Shown: positions 8,896-16,905 of the stretch, one piece after another
Position numbering within the stretch: position 1 is the stretch's first letter
Layout: each line of letters opens with the position of its first letter
Origin: Streptomyces sp. TSRI0281
GTDB taxonomy: Bacteria; Actinomycetota; Actinomycetes; Streptomycetales; Streptomycetaceae
Direction: 5' to 3'
DNA: 55,980 nucleotides
NCBI RefSeq assembly: GCF_001905125.1
Contig: NZ_LWLE01000024.1
Location: 1-55,980 of the forward strand
The notes under the pieces: generated by a model
What the model was told of the DNA's origin: nothing
Database searches by the model: none
Seen by the model: the letters and a program-made list of their open reading frames with translations, nothing else
Made by a program: the position numbers and the translations under genes

Positions 8896-8937
8896 CCGTG
8901 GGCGTCCCGGAAGACCGGGCTGCCGGGACGCCCACGG
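8896..8937. terminator. 15-bp perfect hairpin, probable bidirectional terminator
   Basis: CCGTGGGCGTCCCGG (8896-8910) and its exact reverse complement (8923-8937) flank a 12-nt loop. The hairpin starts 15 bp after the stop of the XRE remnant. There is no T-run, which is common for high-GC actinobacterial terminators. Confidence 0.6.
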
Positions 8938-9038
8938 CCTGCAGCCGTTTGCACCGCGTAGCTGTCGAGGTAGGCAGTGTCATCGGCGGCCTGGGTGATC
9001 GGTTCACCTGGGGCCGCTCCCGGCGTAAGGCGTCTGGC

Positions 9039-9079
9039 GCTTCCTCATACTGTTTCTCACAGAAACAGTATGAGGAAGC
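9039..9079. repeat. 19-bp perfect palindrome with 3-nt centre
   Basis: The arms at 9039-9057 (GCTTCCTCATACTGTTTCT) and 9061-9079 are exact reverse complements around CAC. Its AT content is high for this genome, and no gene is seen between 8940 and 9218. A related motif, AACAGTGTGGGGAA, recurs at 9185-9198 (compare AACAGTATGAGGAA in the right arm). Could be an operator, recombination site or transposon tip; function unknown. Confidence 0.55.
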
Positions 9080-9218
9080 AGCATCTCTGGACAGGGGCCT
9101 GCGGCGATGAAGCCGTGTGGCCCCTGCGGCGGCGCACCAAGGAGGGTTGACGGGCAGAGACGCGCGCATACTGTGCGCCTGAGTAACAGTGTGGGGAAAT
9201 CGTGTTCCCCATGGTGTG

Positions 9219-9265
9219 CGTGTGGGGCACAGTCCCGGATCAATTCCGGGACTGTGCCCCACACG
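9219..9265. terminator. 21-bp perfect hairpin downstream of the winged-helix gene
   Basis: The arms at 9219-9239 and 9245-9265 are exact reverse complements with a 5-nt loop (TCAAT); the stem core is GTGGGGCACAGTCCCGGA. It lies 10 bp past the stop of the minus-strand gene ending at 9276, which makes a transcription terminator the simplest reading. Confidence 0.65.
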
Positions 9266-9275
9266 GGTGTGACGG

Positions 9276-9659
9276 TCAGGCGGAGCGGCGCAACGGCACG
9301 ACGTTGTTCCGTGCCTCCGCCCGTGGTCCCACACCGTAGTAGCGGATGTTTCCGTGGCGGGAGCCGACCCTGAGCCAGCCCGCTTCGATCAGCGGCGCAA
9401 TCTTTCGCGACAGCACAGGCCGGTTCATACCGATCTCTGCTGCGATCTTCTGCACGGACTTCACGACCGCGTCGCCGCGGAAGCGTGAGGCGACCACACG
9501 GTCCGAACTGGCTGGCGGGGGAGCTCCTGCTGCCGCGATGTTCCGCAGGCCGGATCGGGCGCCGCTGGCTTCGGGCCCTGTTTCGCTGTGGTTGAGGCAT
9601 CGGTCGACCAAGTGCCCCGGGCCGACGAGGCAATCCCAAGGGCAGGTCGGCCGGACCAC
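9276..9659 (-). CDS. small winged-helix DNA-binding protein with a Cys/His cluster
   Basis: 127 residues from GTG 9659 (no strong ribosome site). The N-terminal part has a candidate zinc cluster, CPWDCLVGPGHLVDRCLNH (C-x3-C, H, C-x3-H). The C-terminal part is a winged helix: VVKSVQKIAAEIGMNRPVLS, KIAPLIEAGWLRVGSR and a wing GNIRYYGVG. This looks like a plasmid or mobile-element regulator, or a recombination/replication accessory factor. It is followed by a very strong hairpin. The N-terminus is less certain than the helix-turn-helix. Confidence 0.5.
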   Translation of the reverse strand: MVRPTCPWDCLVGPGHLVDRCLNHSETGPEASGARSGLRNIAAAGAPPPASSDRVVASRFRGDAVVKSVQKIAAEIGMNRPVLSRKIAPLIEAGWLRVGSRHGNIRYYGVGPRAEARNNVVPLRRSA

Positions 9660-9804
9660 GGACAGTAACCCACGTAGATCTCACGAGGTACGGCCTCCTG
9701 GCGCGAATCCCCGCCGGAGGCTGCCCGGCCCGGTTCGCAAAGGGCCACCGGCGATCAAGTCCCGCCCCTGCGCTGTTCCCAGGAAGACGAGTGGTGGTGT
9801 GATC

Positions 9805-9961
9805 GGGGGCTGAGGAACAGCGACGTCATAACGTGCGCTAAGCCCTCCAGGGGCCGATGCCGCAGAGAACAGGGCCGGCTCGTGCGTCCCGAGCCGCCCG
9901 GAACCGCAGCTCACGATGACCGATGGCACGGATAACGAAGCATTATCTGCGGCGGCCGTCA
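9805..9961 (+). repeat. left long inverted repeat of the Tn3-type cassette
   Basis: Beyond the 38-bp tip, homology to the right end (11697-11857, inverted) continues for roughly 120 bp with only a few mismatches, up to the shared ...ATCTGCGGCGGCCGTCAC sequence. The segments include TCCAGGGGCCGATGCCGCAG on this side and its reverse complement on the other. No gene is seen inside it. Confidence 0.7.
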
Positions 9962-10017
9962 CGGAGAGTACAGGCGCCGGTTTCCGGTCGAATGTTCCTC
10001 AACCCCTGACTTCTGTC

Positions 10018-10458
10018 TCAGAGTCGGACCGGGCCGCCCGCACGATCCGATGGTCGCTCTTCGCCATCGTCTCCGTGCTGCAGGAGTTCGGCGGTGATCT
10101 CGGTGCCGAGTGCGTACGCCGGCACGCCCGCGGTGATGAGCGCTGTCTCGGCGACGCCGATGAGGTCGGCGATGCCAGCTCCGGCGTGGAGTGCGCCCTG
10201 GGCGTGGATCCGGGCGGGGTGTGCCCGGCCAAGGGCCAGCAGCTGCCCGAAGTGGACGAGCTGCTGCACTCGAGCTCCCAGCGGATTGTCGGTCAGCACG
10301 ATGTGGCGCAGTGCCGCGATCGCCTCTTCGGTCGGCAGTCGGCCGAACTCCTGGGCCAGGCGCAGCCGCTCCTGCACCCCGCCGGGAACGGTTCCGAGGG
10401 TGGAGCGGTAACGGTCGCGTATGGCCTCGGTACGGGAGGCGAGGGTGCCGTCCGTCAT
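10018..10458 (-). CDS. carboxymuconolactone decarboxylase (CMD/AhpD)-family protein
   Basis: 146 residues from ATG 10458, whose first bases overlap the stop of the aldolase gene (ATGA). Helical, with the CMD-like segment RVQQLVHFGQLLALGRAHPA then HAQGALHAGAGIADLIGVAE and a C-terminal GTEI. I see no CxxC redox pair, so an AhpD-type peroxidase role is unlikely. A decarboxylase or structural role with the aldolase is more plausible. Second gene of the cassette's two-gene operon. Confidence 0.65.
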   Translation of the reverse strand: MTDGTLASRTEAIRDRYRSTLGTVPGGVQERLRLAQEFGRLPTEEAIAALRHIVLTDNPLGARVQQLVHFGQLLALGRAHPARIHAQGALHAGAGIADLIGVAETALITAGVPAYALGTEITAELLQHGDDGEERPSDRAGGPVRL

Positions 10459-11120
10459 GACATGACCCGCGCGATCGCGGCGCGAACGGCATCCTGGGCG
10501 CCCGGGGGGAAGTCCACGGCCCCGCCGATCGCCGCGGCGGCGATCTCGGCTTCGGCGCTCTCCTCGATCGCCACCACGAGGTGGGCGGTGGCCGCCGAAT
10601 CTGGACCGAACACCAAGAGTCCGTGGTTGGCCAGCAGGACTGCGGCCGTCGTCGGGCACCGTTTCAGCACATCGGCGAGACCGCGCACCGACACGTCCGA
10701 TCCGCGTGGTCCCCAGGGAACCACGGGGACGTCCTCGGCCTGTCCGAAGCGCAGCATCGGCTCGGTGCGGCAGGGCAGCGGCCGGTGGGCCACGGCGAAG
10801 GCGGTCGCGGACGGCGAGTGGGTGTGGATGATCGCGCCCACATGGGGGCGGGCCTTGTACACGGCGCTGTGCATGGCGATGATCTCGGCGCTGACGGACT
10901 GCAGCTCACCTTCCAGGACCTGTCCGTCGAAACCAACGGTCGCCAGCTGTTCGGGCCGCAGGCCGCGGACGAACCCCGGCGTCAGCAGAAGGCGCTCACC
11001 GTCAAGCCTGGCGCTCAGGTTGGCGTGCCCTGAGTGGGACATCACCCCGGCCGCGAAGAGCTTCTCAGCGGCTTCCACCAGCTGGTCGGCCCGCTCTTTC
11101 CGTACGTACGTGTCGCTCAT
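10455..11120 (-). CDS. class II aldolase/adducin-family protein
   Basis: 221 residues from ATG 11120, with GGAG eight nt upstream. The family pattern is clear: GVMSHSGHANLSARLDGERLL, Zn-ligand motif VGAIIHTHSPSATAFA (HxH) and a later ANHGLLVFG supplying a third His. Relatives are L-fuculose-phosphate aldolase, ribulose-phosphate epimerase and decarboxylases acting on short hydroxy acids. It is divergent from a MerR regulator and followed, with overlap, by a CMD-family gene, so the pair probably degrades or converts a small carbonyl compound. Confidence 0.85.
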   Translation of the reverse strand: MSDTYVRKERADQLVEAAEKLFAAGVMSHSGHANLSARLDGERLLLTPGFVRGLRPEQLATVGFDGQVLEGELQSVSAEIIAMHSAVYKARPHVGAIIHTHSPSATAFAVAHRPLPCRTEPMLRFGQAEDVPVVPWGPRGSDVSVRGLADVLKRCPTTAAVLLANHGLLVFGPDSAATAHLVVAIEESAEAEIAAAAIGGAVDFPPGAQDAVRAAIARVMS

Positions 11121-11189
11121 AGTGGTATCTCCAAGTGCGCTGCCCAGCGGCCGCTCGTTGGTCGCTGTCCATGTGCCGACCACTCTTCA

Positions 11190-11209
11190 ACTTGAACTAA
11201 GGTTTAAGT
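11190..11209. promoter_or_regulatory. candidate MerR operator between divergent genes
   Basis: ACTTGAACTAAGGTTTAAGT is an imperfect dyad (ACTT-N-AAC / GTT-N-AAGT) in the 127-bp gap between the aldolase operon and merR. MerR-family proteins bind such dyads inside stretched promoter spacers, so this is the natural site for control of both directions. Confidence 0.5.
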
Positions 11210-11247
11210 CAAATGCCGGATCCGACGAGCAGCAGGAGGAGCGGAAC

Positions 11248-11640
11248 GTGCGCATGACGATCGGCCGACTCGCCGAGATCACCGGAGTGCCCGCTTCGGC
11301 CATCCGGTACTGGGAGCGCCACGGCCTGCTGCCCGCGCCCGAGCGTAAGAGCGGCCAGCGGCGCTATCCTCCGGAGGCCGCCGAGCGGATCACGGTACTT
11401 CGCAAGTGCCAGCAGGCCGGGCTGACCCTGGTCGAGATCAACGAGTTCCAGCGGGAGCAGCCACGCAGAAAGGCAATGATCCGCGCCAAGATCAGCGAGA
11501 TCGAGCAGCGCATGGTCGATCTCGACCACGCCCATCAGCTCCTGACCCATGCCCTCAAATGCAGCGAAGAGGACATCGTCAGATGCCCGAAGTTCCGAGA
11601 GCAGATGGCGGCGTGGCAGACGCCTGATCCGGCGCCGTGA
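11248..11640 (+). CDS. MerR-family transcriptional regulator
   Basis: 130 residues from GTG 11248, preceded by AGGAGGA at seven nt; ATG 11254 is the alternative. The MerR winged helix is complete: TIGRLAEITGVPASAIRYWE, RHGLLPAPERKSGQRRY, then AGLTLVEINEF and the dimerisation helix (EIEQRMVDLDHAHQLLTHAL). A C-terminal CSEEDIVRC pair of Cys could sense metal or redox. It most likely controls the divergent aldolase/CMD operon inside the same Tn3-type cassette. Confidence 0.88.
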   Translation: MRMTIGRLAEITGVPASAIRYWERHGLLPAPERKSGQRRYPPEAAERITVLRKCQQAGLTLVEINEFQREQPRRKAMIRAKISEIEQRMVDLDHAHQLLTHALKCSEEDIVRCPKFREQMAAWQTPDPAP

Positions 11641-11696
11641 ACTGTGTGAGGGGCCCACGCGCGCAAGGTACGCAGGCTGCGGGGTGGCGGTGGGCG

Positions 11697-11857
11697 GCTT
11701 GTGACGGCCGCCGCAGATAATGCTCCGTTATCCGTGCCATCGGTCACCGTGAGCTGCGGTTCCGGGCGGCTCGGGACGCACGAACCGGCCCTGTTTTCTG
11801 CGGCATCGGCCCCTGGAGGGCTTAGCGCACGTTTGTGCGACATCCTGTGAGTTCCCC
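11697..11857 (-). repeat. right long inverted repeat of the Tn3-type cassette
   Basis: Inverted copy of 9805-9961. The terminal 37 bp (11821-11857) read GGGGAACTCAC...AACGTGCGCTAAG from the outside in. The inner ~120 bp match the left copy almost completely, while the outer ~20 bp of the two tips differ. Confidence 0.7.
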
Positions 11858-12005
11858 TGAACCCGGCTGAGTACCCGACCCCGTGGCCAGGGGGTTCTTT
11901 CTCTTTCGGGTGCACTGTGTCTTTGTGACGTAACTTCGGGATTCTTGAGGCGTTCTCACTTCGTCCGACCGATCCACAGTCGGGCCGAAGGCGAGGAGGC
12001 TCGGG

Positions 12006-13085
12006 TTGACGGCGTTGGCGGTCGTGCGGGACCTGCGTGAGCACCGGGCGCCTGCGTCGGCGGAAGAACTGGAGCGGTTCGAGACCGACGTGCTGTCCGG
12101 GTTCGTCCTCGCGCGGGCCTCGGCGGGCCTGGCGGATGGCACAATCCGCGGGGATGTCGGGCACCTGGAGCAGATCAGGACCTGGTTCGGCCGGCCGCTG
12201 TGGGACATGGAGCCGGCCGACGTTGATGCGTACTTCGGGAAGGTGCTGCGGAACTCACCCAGCGGCACCCGGCTGGCCCGGTCGCAGGCCCTGACGACGT
12301 ACTTCCTGTTCCTGGAGCTGCGGCACAAGGTCGAGCTGCACCGGATGACCGGCCGGGTGGTCGAGTGCCCGATCGACGAGATGAACCGGCCGCGCGGGGC
12401 CAAGGACGCACAGCTGCGGATTCCACCGACCGGACCGGAGGTCGGGACGCTGTTCACCGGCTGGGGCGGCGCGCTGGCCACCTGCCGCAAGTTCGCCCCT
12501 ACCGCCAGGAACTACACCGCCTCCAAGCTGATGTCCCAGGTCGGCCTGCGGGTCAGTGAGGCGTGCAAGCTCGACCTGACAGACATCAAGTGGGACCTGG
12601 GGCGCTTCGGCAAGCTGCACGTCCGCCATGGCAAGGGCGCCCGTGGCTCCGGCCCGCGCGAGCGGATGGTCCCGCTGATCAACGGCGCCGACCGCACGCT
12701 GCGGTGGTTCATCGAGGACGTGTGGGGCCAGTTCGACGACGACCACAGCCGCCCGGGTGCCCCGCTGTTTCCCTCCGAGCGGAAGAACGCCGACGGCTCC
12801 TCGCGCCGGGTGGGCGACGACGCTCTGCGCGGCGGGCTCAAGGACGCGGCCACAGCGCATCTGCCGGGGTGGGGCGAGAAGCTGACGCCGCATGTCCTGC
12901 GGCACTTCTGCGCGTCCCAACTCTATGAGAACGGGCTGGACTTGCTCGCAATTCAGGAAGTCTTGGGACATTCCTGGATCGCCACGACGATGCGGTACGT
13001 CCACGTCCAGCAGACCCAGGCCGAGGACGCCTGGGCCGCCGGGACCGAGCGGGCCGCGAAGCGGCTGGAAGGGCTGATCCGATGA
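12006..13085 (+). CDS. tyrosine recombinase/integrase (first gene of a recombinase trio)
   Basis: 359 residues from TTG 12006, with GAGGAGG six nt upstream. It has an N-terminal SAM-like core-binding domain and a C-terminal catalytic domain with all expected residues. These are Arg in QVGLRVSEACKL, Lys in VRHGKGARG, HVLRH (H-x-x-R), LGHSWIATTMRY (His, Tyr nucleophile). It should cut and rejoin DNA through a 3'-phosphotyrosine. Its stop overlaps the next start (ATGA). Gene order resembles transposons using several tyrosine recombinases (Tn554-type). Confidence 0.85.
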   Translation: MTALAVVRDLREHRAPASAEELERFETDVLSGFVLARASAGLADGTIRGDVGHLEQIRTWFGRPLWDMEPADVDAYFGKVLRNSPSGTRLARSQALTTYFLFLELRHKVELHRMTGRVVECPIDEMNRPRGAKDAQLRIPPTGPEVGTLFTGWGGALATCRKFAPTARNYTASKLMSQVGLRVSEACKLDLTDIKWDLGRFGKLHVRHGKGARGSGPRERMVPLINGADRTLRWFIEDVWGQFDDDHSRPGAPLFPSERKNADGSSRRVGDDALRGGLKDAATAHLPGWGEKLTPHVLRHFCASQLYENGLDLLAIQEVLGHSWIATTMRYVHVQQTQAEDAWAAGTERAAKRLEGLIR

Positions 13086-13414
13086 GGTGGAACCTGCGGC
13101 TGACGGCCGCGAACAAGGGTATCTGGAAGGCGTCCGAACTCCAACAGAGCCTGGCCGAGCACGGGTTGGTGATCTCAGCGGGGAAGATGTCCGGGCTGTG
13201 GTCCGGCCAGCCGGTCTCGCTCAAGCTGGAGGACCTGGACGTCATCTGCGTCGTCCTCGGCTGCGAGATCGGTGACCTGTTGATCCCCGAGCCGGAGAAG
13301 GTCCACCGCCCCGGGCAGGCGGAGGCGACGGACCGGGCCGCGGTCGGCGCGGGAACCGCCGCAGCGAAGGTGGTCCCCAAGCGCCGGGACGGCCGGTCGC
13401 TGCCGCCGGAGTGA
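13082..13414 (+). CDS. XRE-family helix-turn-helix protein of the recombinase trio
   Basis: 110 residues from ATG 13082, overlapping the integrase stop by 4 nt. Helix-turn-helix pattern: ELQQSLAEHGLVISAGKMSG, then VSLKLEDLDVICVVLGCEIGDLL, typical of Cro/C1-like domains. The C-terminal third is Ala/Arg-rich and probably disordered. Sandwiched between recombinase genes, it probably regulates the operon or helps recombination. Its stop again overlaps the next GTG. Confidence 0.8.
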   Translation: MRWNLRLTAANKGIWKASELQQSLAEHGLVISAGKMSGLWSGQPVSLKLEDLDVICVVLGCEIGDLLIPEPEKVHRPGQAEATDRAAVGAGTAAAKVVPKRRDGRSLPPE

Positions 13415-15013
13415 GCCGGTGGCACGGTTCCCGCAGGGGCTACGTCAAGCCCACCGACTCTTGTGACAGCTGCCTGGCCTGGGGAAACTTCAGCGGCCGT
13501 CTCTGCCCCACCTGCTACATGTTCGGCCGTGGCCACGACGCGGCTGGGTGCACCGGCTGCCGCCGCATCCAGCCGCTGAAGTGGACGTACTGCCGTTTGT
13601 GCTGGTGCCAGGCCCGCCTCAGCGCGCAGGCCACCGCTGGCCGGCTCGCGGACGAGACGGACGTGCGGGAGCGGCTCGCCGCCGTCCGGCACCACCAGCT
13701 GTTCTTCGTCGGGATGCATTACCGCAGACGGCCGATGCCCTCGGCCCGGCAGGGCGGAGGACGGCGGGGAGCCCCGCGCAAGCCGCCCCCGGCCCCGGCC
13801 TGGCGCCCGGATCCCGGCTGGACGCAGCCACCGTTGTTCGAGCAGATCCCCCGCGACTACAGTCGGCTCGCTCTGGCCGACGCGGACCTGGCCAGCCTCT
13901 GGCTGGCCTGGGCGAAGTACCTCGCCTACCGGATCGCCGAGGCCCGCGGCTGGGGCCGTAACATTCGCTTCGCCGTCAACCGCGGCCTGGCCCTCGTCCT
14001 CACCGGCTACGTCGAGGGCGACGTCATCCGGCACACGGAGATCTTCGCCCCCACTGCGGGCCCTGGACCTGCCGGTCGGCCACACCGTCACGGTCCTGGA
14101 GGAGATGGGGATCTTCGAAGATGACAGCGAACCCTCCTTCGAACGCTGGCTCGCCGGGAGACTGGAGGGTCTCGCACCCGGCATCCGCTCGGAGACCGAA
14201 CGTTGGACCCGCGTCCTTCGTGACGGCGGCCCGCGCAGCCTCCCGCGACAGGAGGGCACCGTCTGGCTCTACCTCAACCGGGTCCGCCCGGCTCTACTGG
14301 AATGGTCGAGCCGCTACGACCATCTTCGGGAAGTGACCCGCGACGACGTCCTCACCTATATCAAGACATTGCACGGCCACCAGCGACATGACCAACTCGT
14401 CGCCCTGCGTGCACTGTTCACCTGGGCCAAGCGGAACGGGCTGATCTTCCGCAACCCCGCCAGCCGGATCAAGGTCGGGCAATACGAGTACGCCGTGCTG
14501 CAACCGCTCGTCCCCGAGCAGGTCGACCGCTCCGTCGCCGCGGCCACCACCCCAGCGACGCGGCTCATCCTTGCCCTCGCAGCGGTCCATGCCGCCCGGG
14601 TCGCCCAGATCGCCACCCTCATGCTCGACGACGTCGACCTCGGCAACCGCCGGCTGACCATCGTCGGACGTGTCCGCCCTCTGGACGACCTCACCTTGCA
14701 GCTGCTGCTGGACTGGCTGGAGCACCGGCGTCGACGGTGGCCGAACACCGCGAACCTCCACCTGCTGATCAACAACCAGACCGCCAACACCACCAGCCGG
14801 GCCAGCAACCACTGGATCAGTGCTGCGATGCGGGGACAGGACGCCACCCTGGAGAGACTCCGCGTCGACCGGCAGCTCGAAGAAGCCATGGTCAAAGGCC
14901 CTGACCCACTCCACCTCGCGGAGGTCTTCGGGCTCGACGAGAAGACCGCGATGCGCTACGCGGACTCTGCACGGGCCCTGCTGGAGCAGGCCGCCGAGCA
15001 GCCCTCGCAGTGA
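13411..15013 (+). pseudogene. zinc-ribbon plus degenerate tyrosine-recombinase protein, split by a frameshift
   Basis: From GTG 13411 the N-terminus has a string of Cys pairs (CDSCLAWG, CPTCYMFG, CTGCRRI, CRLCWC), a likely zinc-binding module. Coding then shifts frame near 14050, in a run of Cs, and continues as RALDLPVGHTVTVLEEMGIF to the stop at 15013. The reconstructed protein is ~534 residues. Its C-terminal half has a core-binding domain and recombinase-like fold (Arg in HAARVAQIATL, final Tyr in KTAMRYADSA) but no HxxR motif, so it is probably a non-catalytic partner. If the shift is real, the downstream ATG 14105 could start a separate product. Confidence 0.6.
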
Positions 15014-15055
15014 AACCCGCTCGACCTGGGCACCTCCTTGAAGAGATCTTTAGGC

Positions 15056-15607
15056 ATGGAGTTCCTCTGCTACCACCGCGACCGGCCCGCCTCCCTGCCA
15101 CTGCGCTACGAGCTGGGGGAAGAGCATTGGTCCTACATGGACCAGTACGCGAAGGAGATGATCGCCCGGGGCCCGACTCTCGCCGACGACGGCGACACAC
15201 CCACCGGAAGCGTGCACATCCTCGACCTGCCCGATCCCGCCGCTGCCCGCGCGTTCGCCTTCGACGAGCCGAACTACCAGGCCGGTGTCTACCGGGACGT
15301 GCTGCTACGACGGTGGCGCAACACGCTGGGGCGCACCATGTGGGACTTCCCCGGCGGCCGGACCGGCGGCAACCGGTACCTGGTGATCGGCCTCGGCACG
15401 GGACAGGCCGCCGACCTCACGGTGCCACCCGACCGGGACGAGCTGATCGCCTACGGACCGCTGCTGTCCGACAACGGCGCCACCTGGCTGGGCACGGCGG
15501 CGCTGGTCCGAGCGCCGGACCCGGAGACGGCACGCACCATCCTGACCCCGGACCGGTACGCCGATATCGAGGTGCACAACTGGCAGTTCGGCGGGCGCCC
15601 GTCATAG
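15056..15607 (+). CDS. YciI-like (YCII-related) domain protein
   Basis: 183 residues from ATG 15056; an upstream TTG at 15038 is possible but less likely. The order MEFLCYHRDRPAS, then DQYAKEMIARGPTLADDGDTPTGSVHILDLPD is a YCII-type ferredoxin-like fold with the His/Asp pair typical of the family. A second related half follows (DELIAYGPLLSDNG). YCII proteins are small cytosolic enzymes, some with chlorohydrolase-like or lactonase roles; the substrate here is unknown. It starts just after the recombinase trio. Confidence 0.65.
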   Translation: MEFLCYHRDRPASLPLRYELGEEHWSYMDQYAKEMIARGPTLADDGDTPTGSVHILDLPDPAAARAFAFDEPNYQAGVYRDVLLRRWRNTLGRTMWDFPGGRTGGNRYLVIGLGTGQAADLTVPPDRDELIAYGPLLSDNGATWLGTAALVRAPDPETARTILTPDRYADIEVHNWQFGGRPS

Positions 15608-15971
15608 CCGAGGACGTTCGGCCGACGTCACCGCCGAAGCCCTTCGAATCGCCCAGCAACCTCGTGTTTCCCCCGAACCCGCGGATGCATCAGCCTGACG
15701 CACACCAGTGGACCCGTGGGTTCGCGCTGAATAACCTTCAGTTTCCGCGAACTCGCGGGACTCATCGGCCTCGGGGAACATCGGTACAGCGGTTGGCGCT
15801 GAGAATGATCATGGTCGGCTAGCACACCGGCTGGGGGCTCCGCTGGGGTTCGCGGACACCGACGCCATCCTCCCAGGCGGATACCCGCTTACCCAGTGCT
15901 ACTCCGGCATGTGGTCGAAGCCCATTCCGTATCGTGCCGACCAGGATGGTGGAGAGTCCTGAAGACTGCGG
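15608..15971. other. non-coding gap with three related GC-rich sub-repeats
   Basis: I see no convincing gene. CGAACCCGCGG at about 15675, its near inverse CCCGTGGGTTCG at about 15713 and CGAACTCGCGGG at about 15748 form an imperfect inverted/direct repeat set. It might be a recombination site or terminator cluster for the adjoining elements. Confidence 0.3.
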
Positions 15972-16520
15972 TCAGCCGGATCGGTCCGCTGCCGGAGGGG
16001 CGCTGGCAGGAGTCGTTGTCACGTAACGGGCTCTCGCCCAGATTCCAGCAGCGGTGAAGGCCAGCACAAGTGTCGCGGCGCCCGAGACGCCGAGGGTGAG
16101 CCGGGGGCCGAGCGCGGCGACGAGCGGCCCGCCGAGCGCGGTGCCCAGGGGAGCGGCGGTGAGCAGGGCGGCGCCGCGGGCGGCGAGGACGGTGGTCAGC
16201 CAGGCCGCGGGCGTGCGGTCCTGGAAGAGGGTGTAGGACAAGGTGGTAAAGGGGCCATAGATGAATCCGCCCAGGGCGAAGCACACGAGGGTGGTGGCCG
16301 TCGGGGCGCCGAGCCCGAAGGGCACGAGCGTAAGCCCCCATCCGGCGACGATGGCCAGGGTGACGGGCCAGACCGGGAGTTTGCGCAGGCTGCCGGCCGT
16401 CAGACTACCGAGTACCGCGCCCACGCCAAAGAGCGTCCAGTACAGCCCGAGAACACTGGACCCGGTGTCCAGGTCTTCGGTGACGTGCAGCGGGAGGGCA
16501 AGACCTCGGACCGGTGCTGG
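15972..16520 (-). pseudogene. C-terminal part of an MFS transporter
   Basis: The open frame includes LPLHVTEDLDTG, LGLYWTLFGVGAVLGSLTAG and several hydrophobic helices (TLAIVAGWGLTLVPFG, AATLVLAFTAAGIWA) ending at 15972. This is roughly the last four to five helices of a major-facilitator permease. Upstream of about 16520 the sequence becomes the N-terminus of an unrelated NB-ARC-type protein, so the first half has been deleted. Confidence 0.6.
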
Positions 16521-16880
16521 AAGGACAAGGCGCTGGGCGGGAGCACGCCGACTTGGTGCGGCCAGGCGGCGGGTGTGCGCGGTGCGGCCTGCTGCACCAG
16601 GGTGAAGCTGTCGATTGCCAGGTACCCGGTGTTGGCCAGAGCGCCCTCGCTGGCGGTGGCGGCCCCCGTACGGCTCACATGTACCGGGCCGGTGGTCTCT
16701 GGGCCGGGTCCGGTGTGGCCGGATACCGCCGTGGCGCCGTCGTTGGCAGCGGCATCGCCGGTGTCCTTGGCGGTTACCGACGGTCCAGGCGTTGCGTCTG
16801 CGGTCTCGGGACCAGCATCGGCGTCACCGTCCGGGTCGGGGCGGCGATTGGGCTATTTCACCATCGAACGGAGATCCTCC
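16515..16880 (-). pseudogene. N-terminal fragment of an NB-ARC/TPR-type protein
   Basis: One frame with good codon bias reads an Asp/Thr/Gly-rich linker, then ATASEGALANTGYLAIDSF and AAWPHQVGVLPPSALSFQHR. In my memory of Streptomyces NTP-binding tetratricopeptide proteins, a GxALANTG...WPxxVGxxPPLAxxFQxR stretch precedes the P-loop; that assignment is recall, not search. The frame breaks into an MFS remnant at about 16515, so nucleotide-binding and TPR parts are missing. GTG 16678 is an in-frame start. It lies just downstream of a small membrane gene on the same strand. Confidence 0.4.
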
Positions 16881-16905
16881 CGCATACTGAGCCGTCTCGG
16901 CCCGG

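Larger units (their letters stand above)
9805..11857. mobile_element. transposase-less Tn3-type cassette (MIC-like) carrying three genes
   Basis: The left end is a 38-bp repeat at 9805-9842 beginning GGGGG and ending AACGTGCGCTAAG. The right end is its inverted counterpart (37 bp, 11821-11857), also starting GGGG (read inward) and ending in the same AACGTGCGCTAAG. A 38-bp repeat with a GGGG tip and TAAG inner end is the hallmark of Tn3-family termini. Flanks are TGATC (9800-9804) and TGAAC (11858-11862), close to the expected 5-bp target duplication. Inside are a MerR regulator, an aldolase and a CMD-like gene, but no transposase or resolvase, so it would need a helper in trans. Confidence 0.7.

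Noticed and set aside
9916..11247. Extended start for MerR giving a 574-residue protein
   Set aside because: The upstream part is antisense to the aldolase and CMD genes. The real start follows AGGAGGA at 11248.
15666..15766. Possible CRISPR repeats (GTTTCCCCCGAACCCGCGG and GTTTCCGCGAACTCGCGG)
   Set aside because: Spacing is 75 bp, similarity needs gaps, and a third related copy is inverted. Reported only as sub-repeats in a gap.
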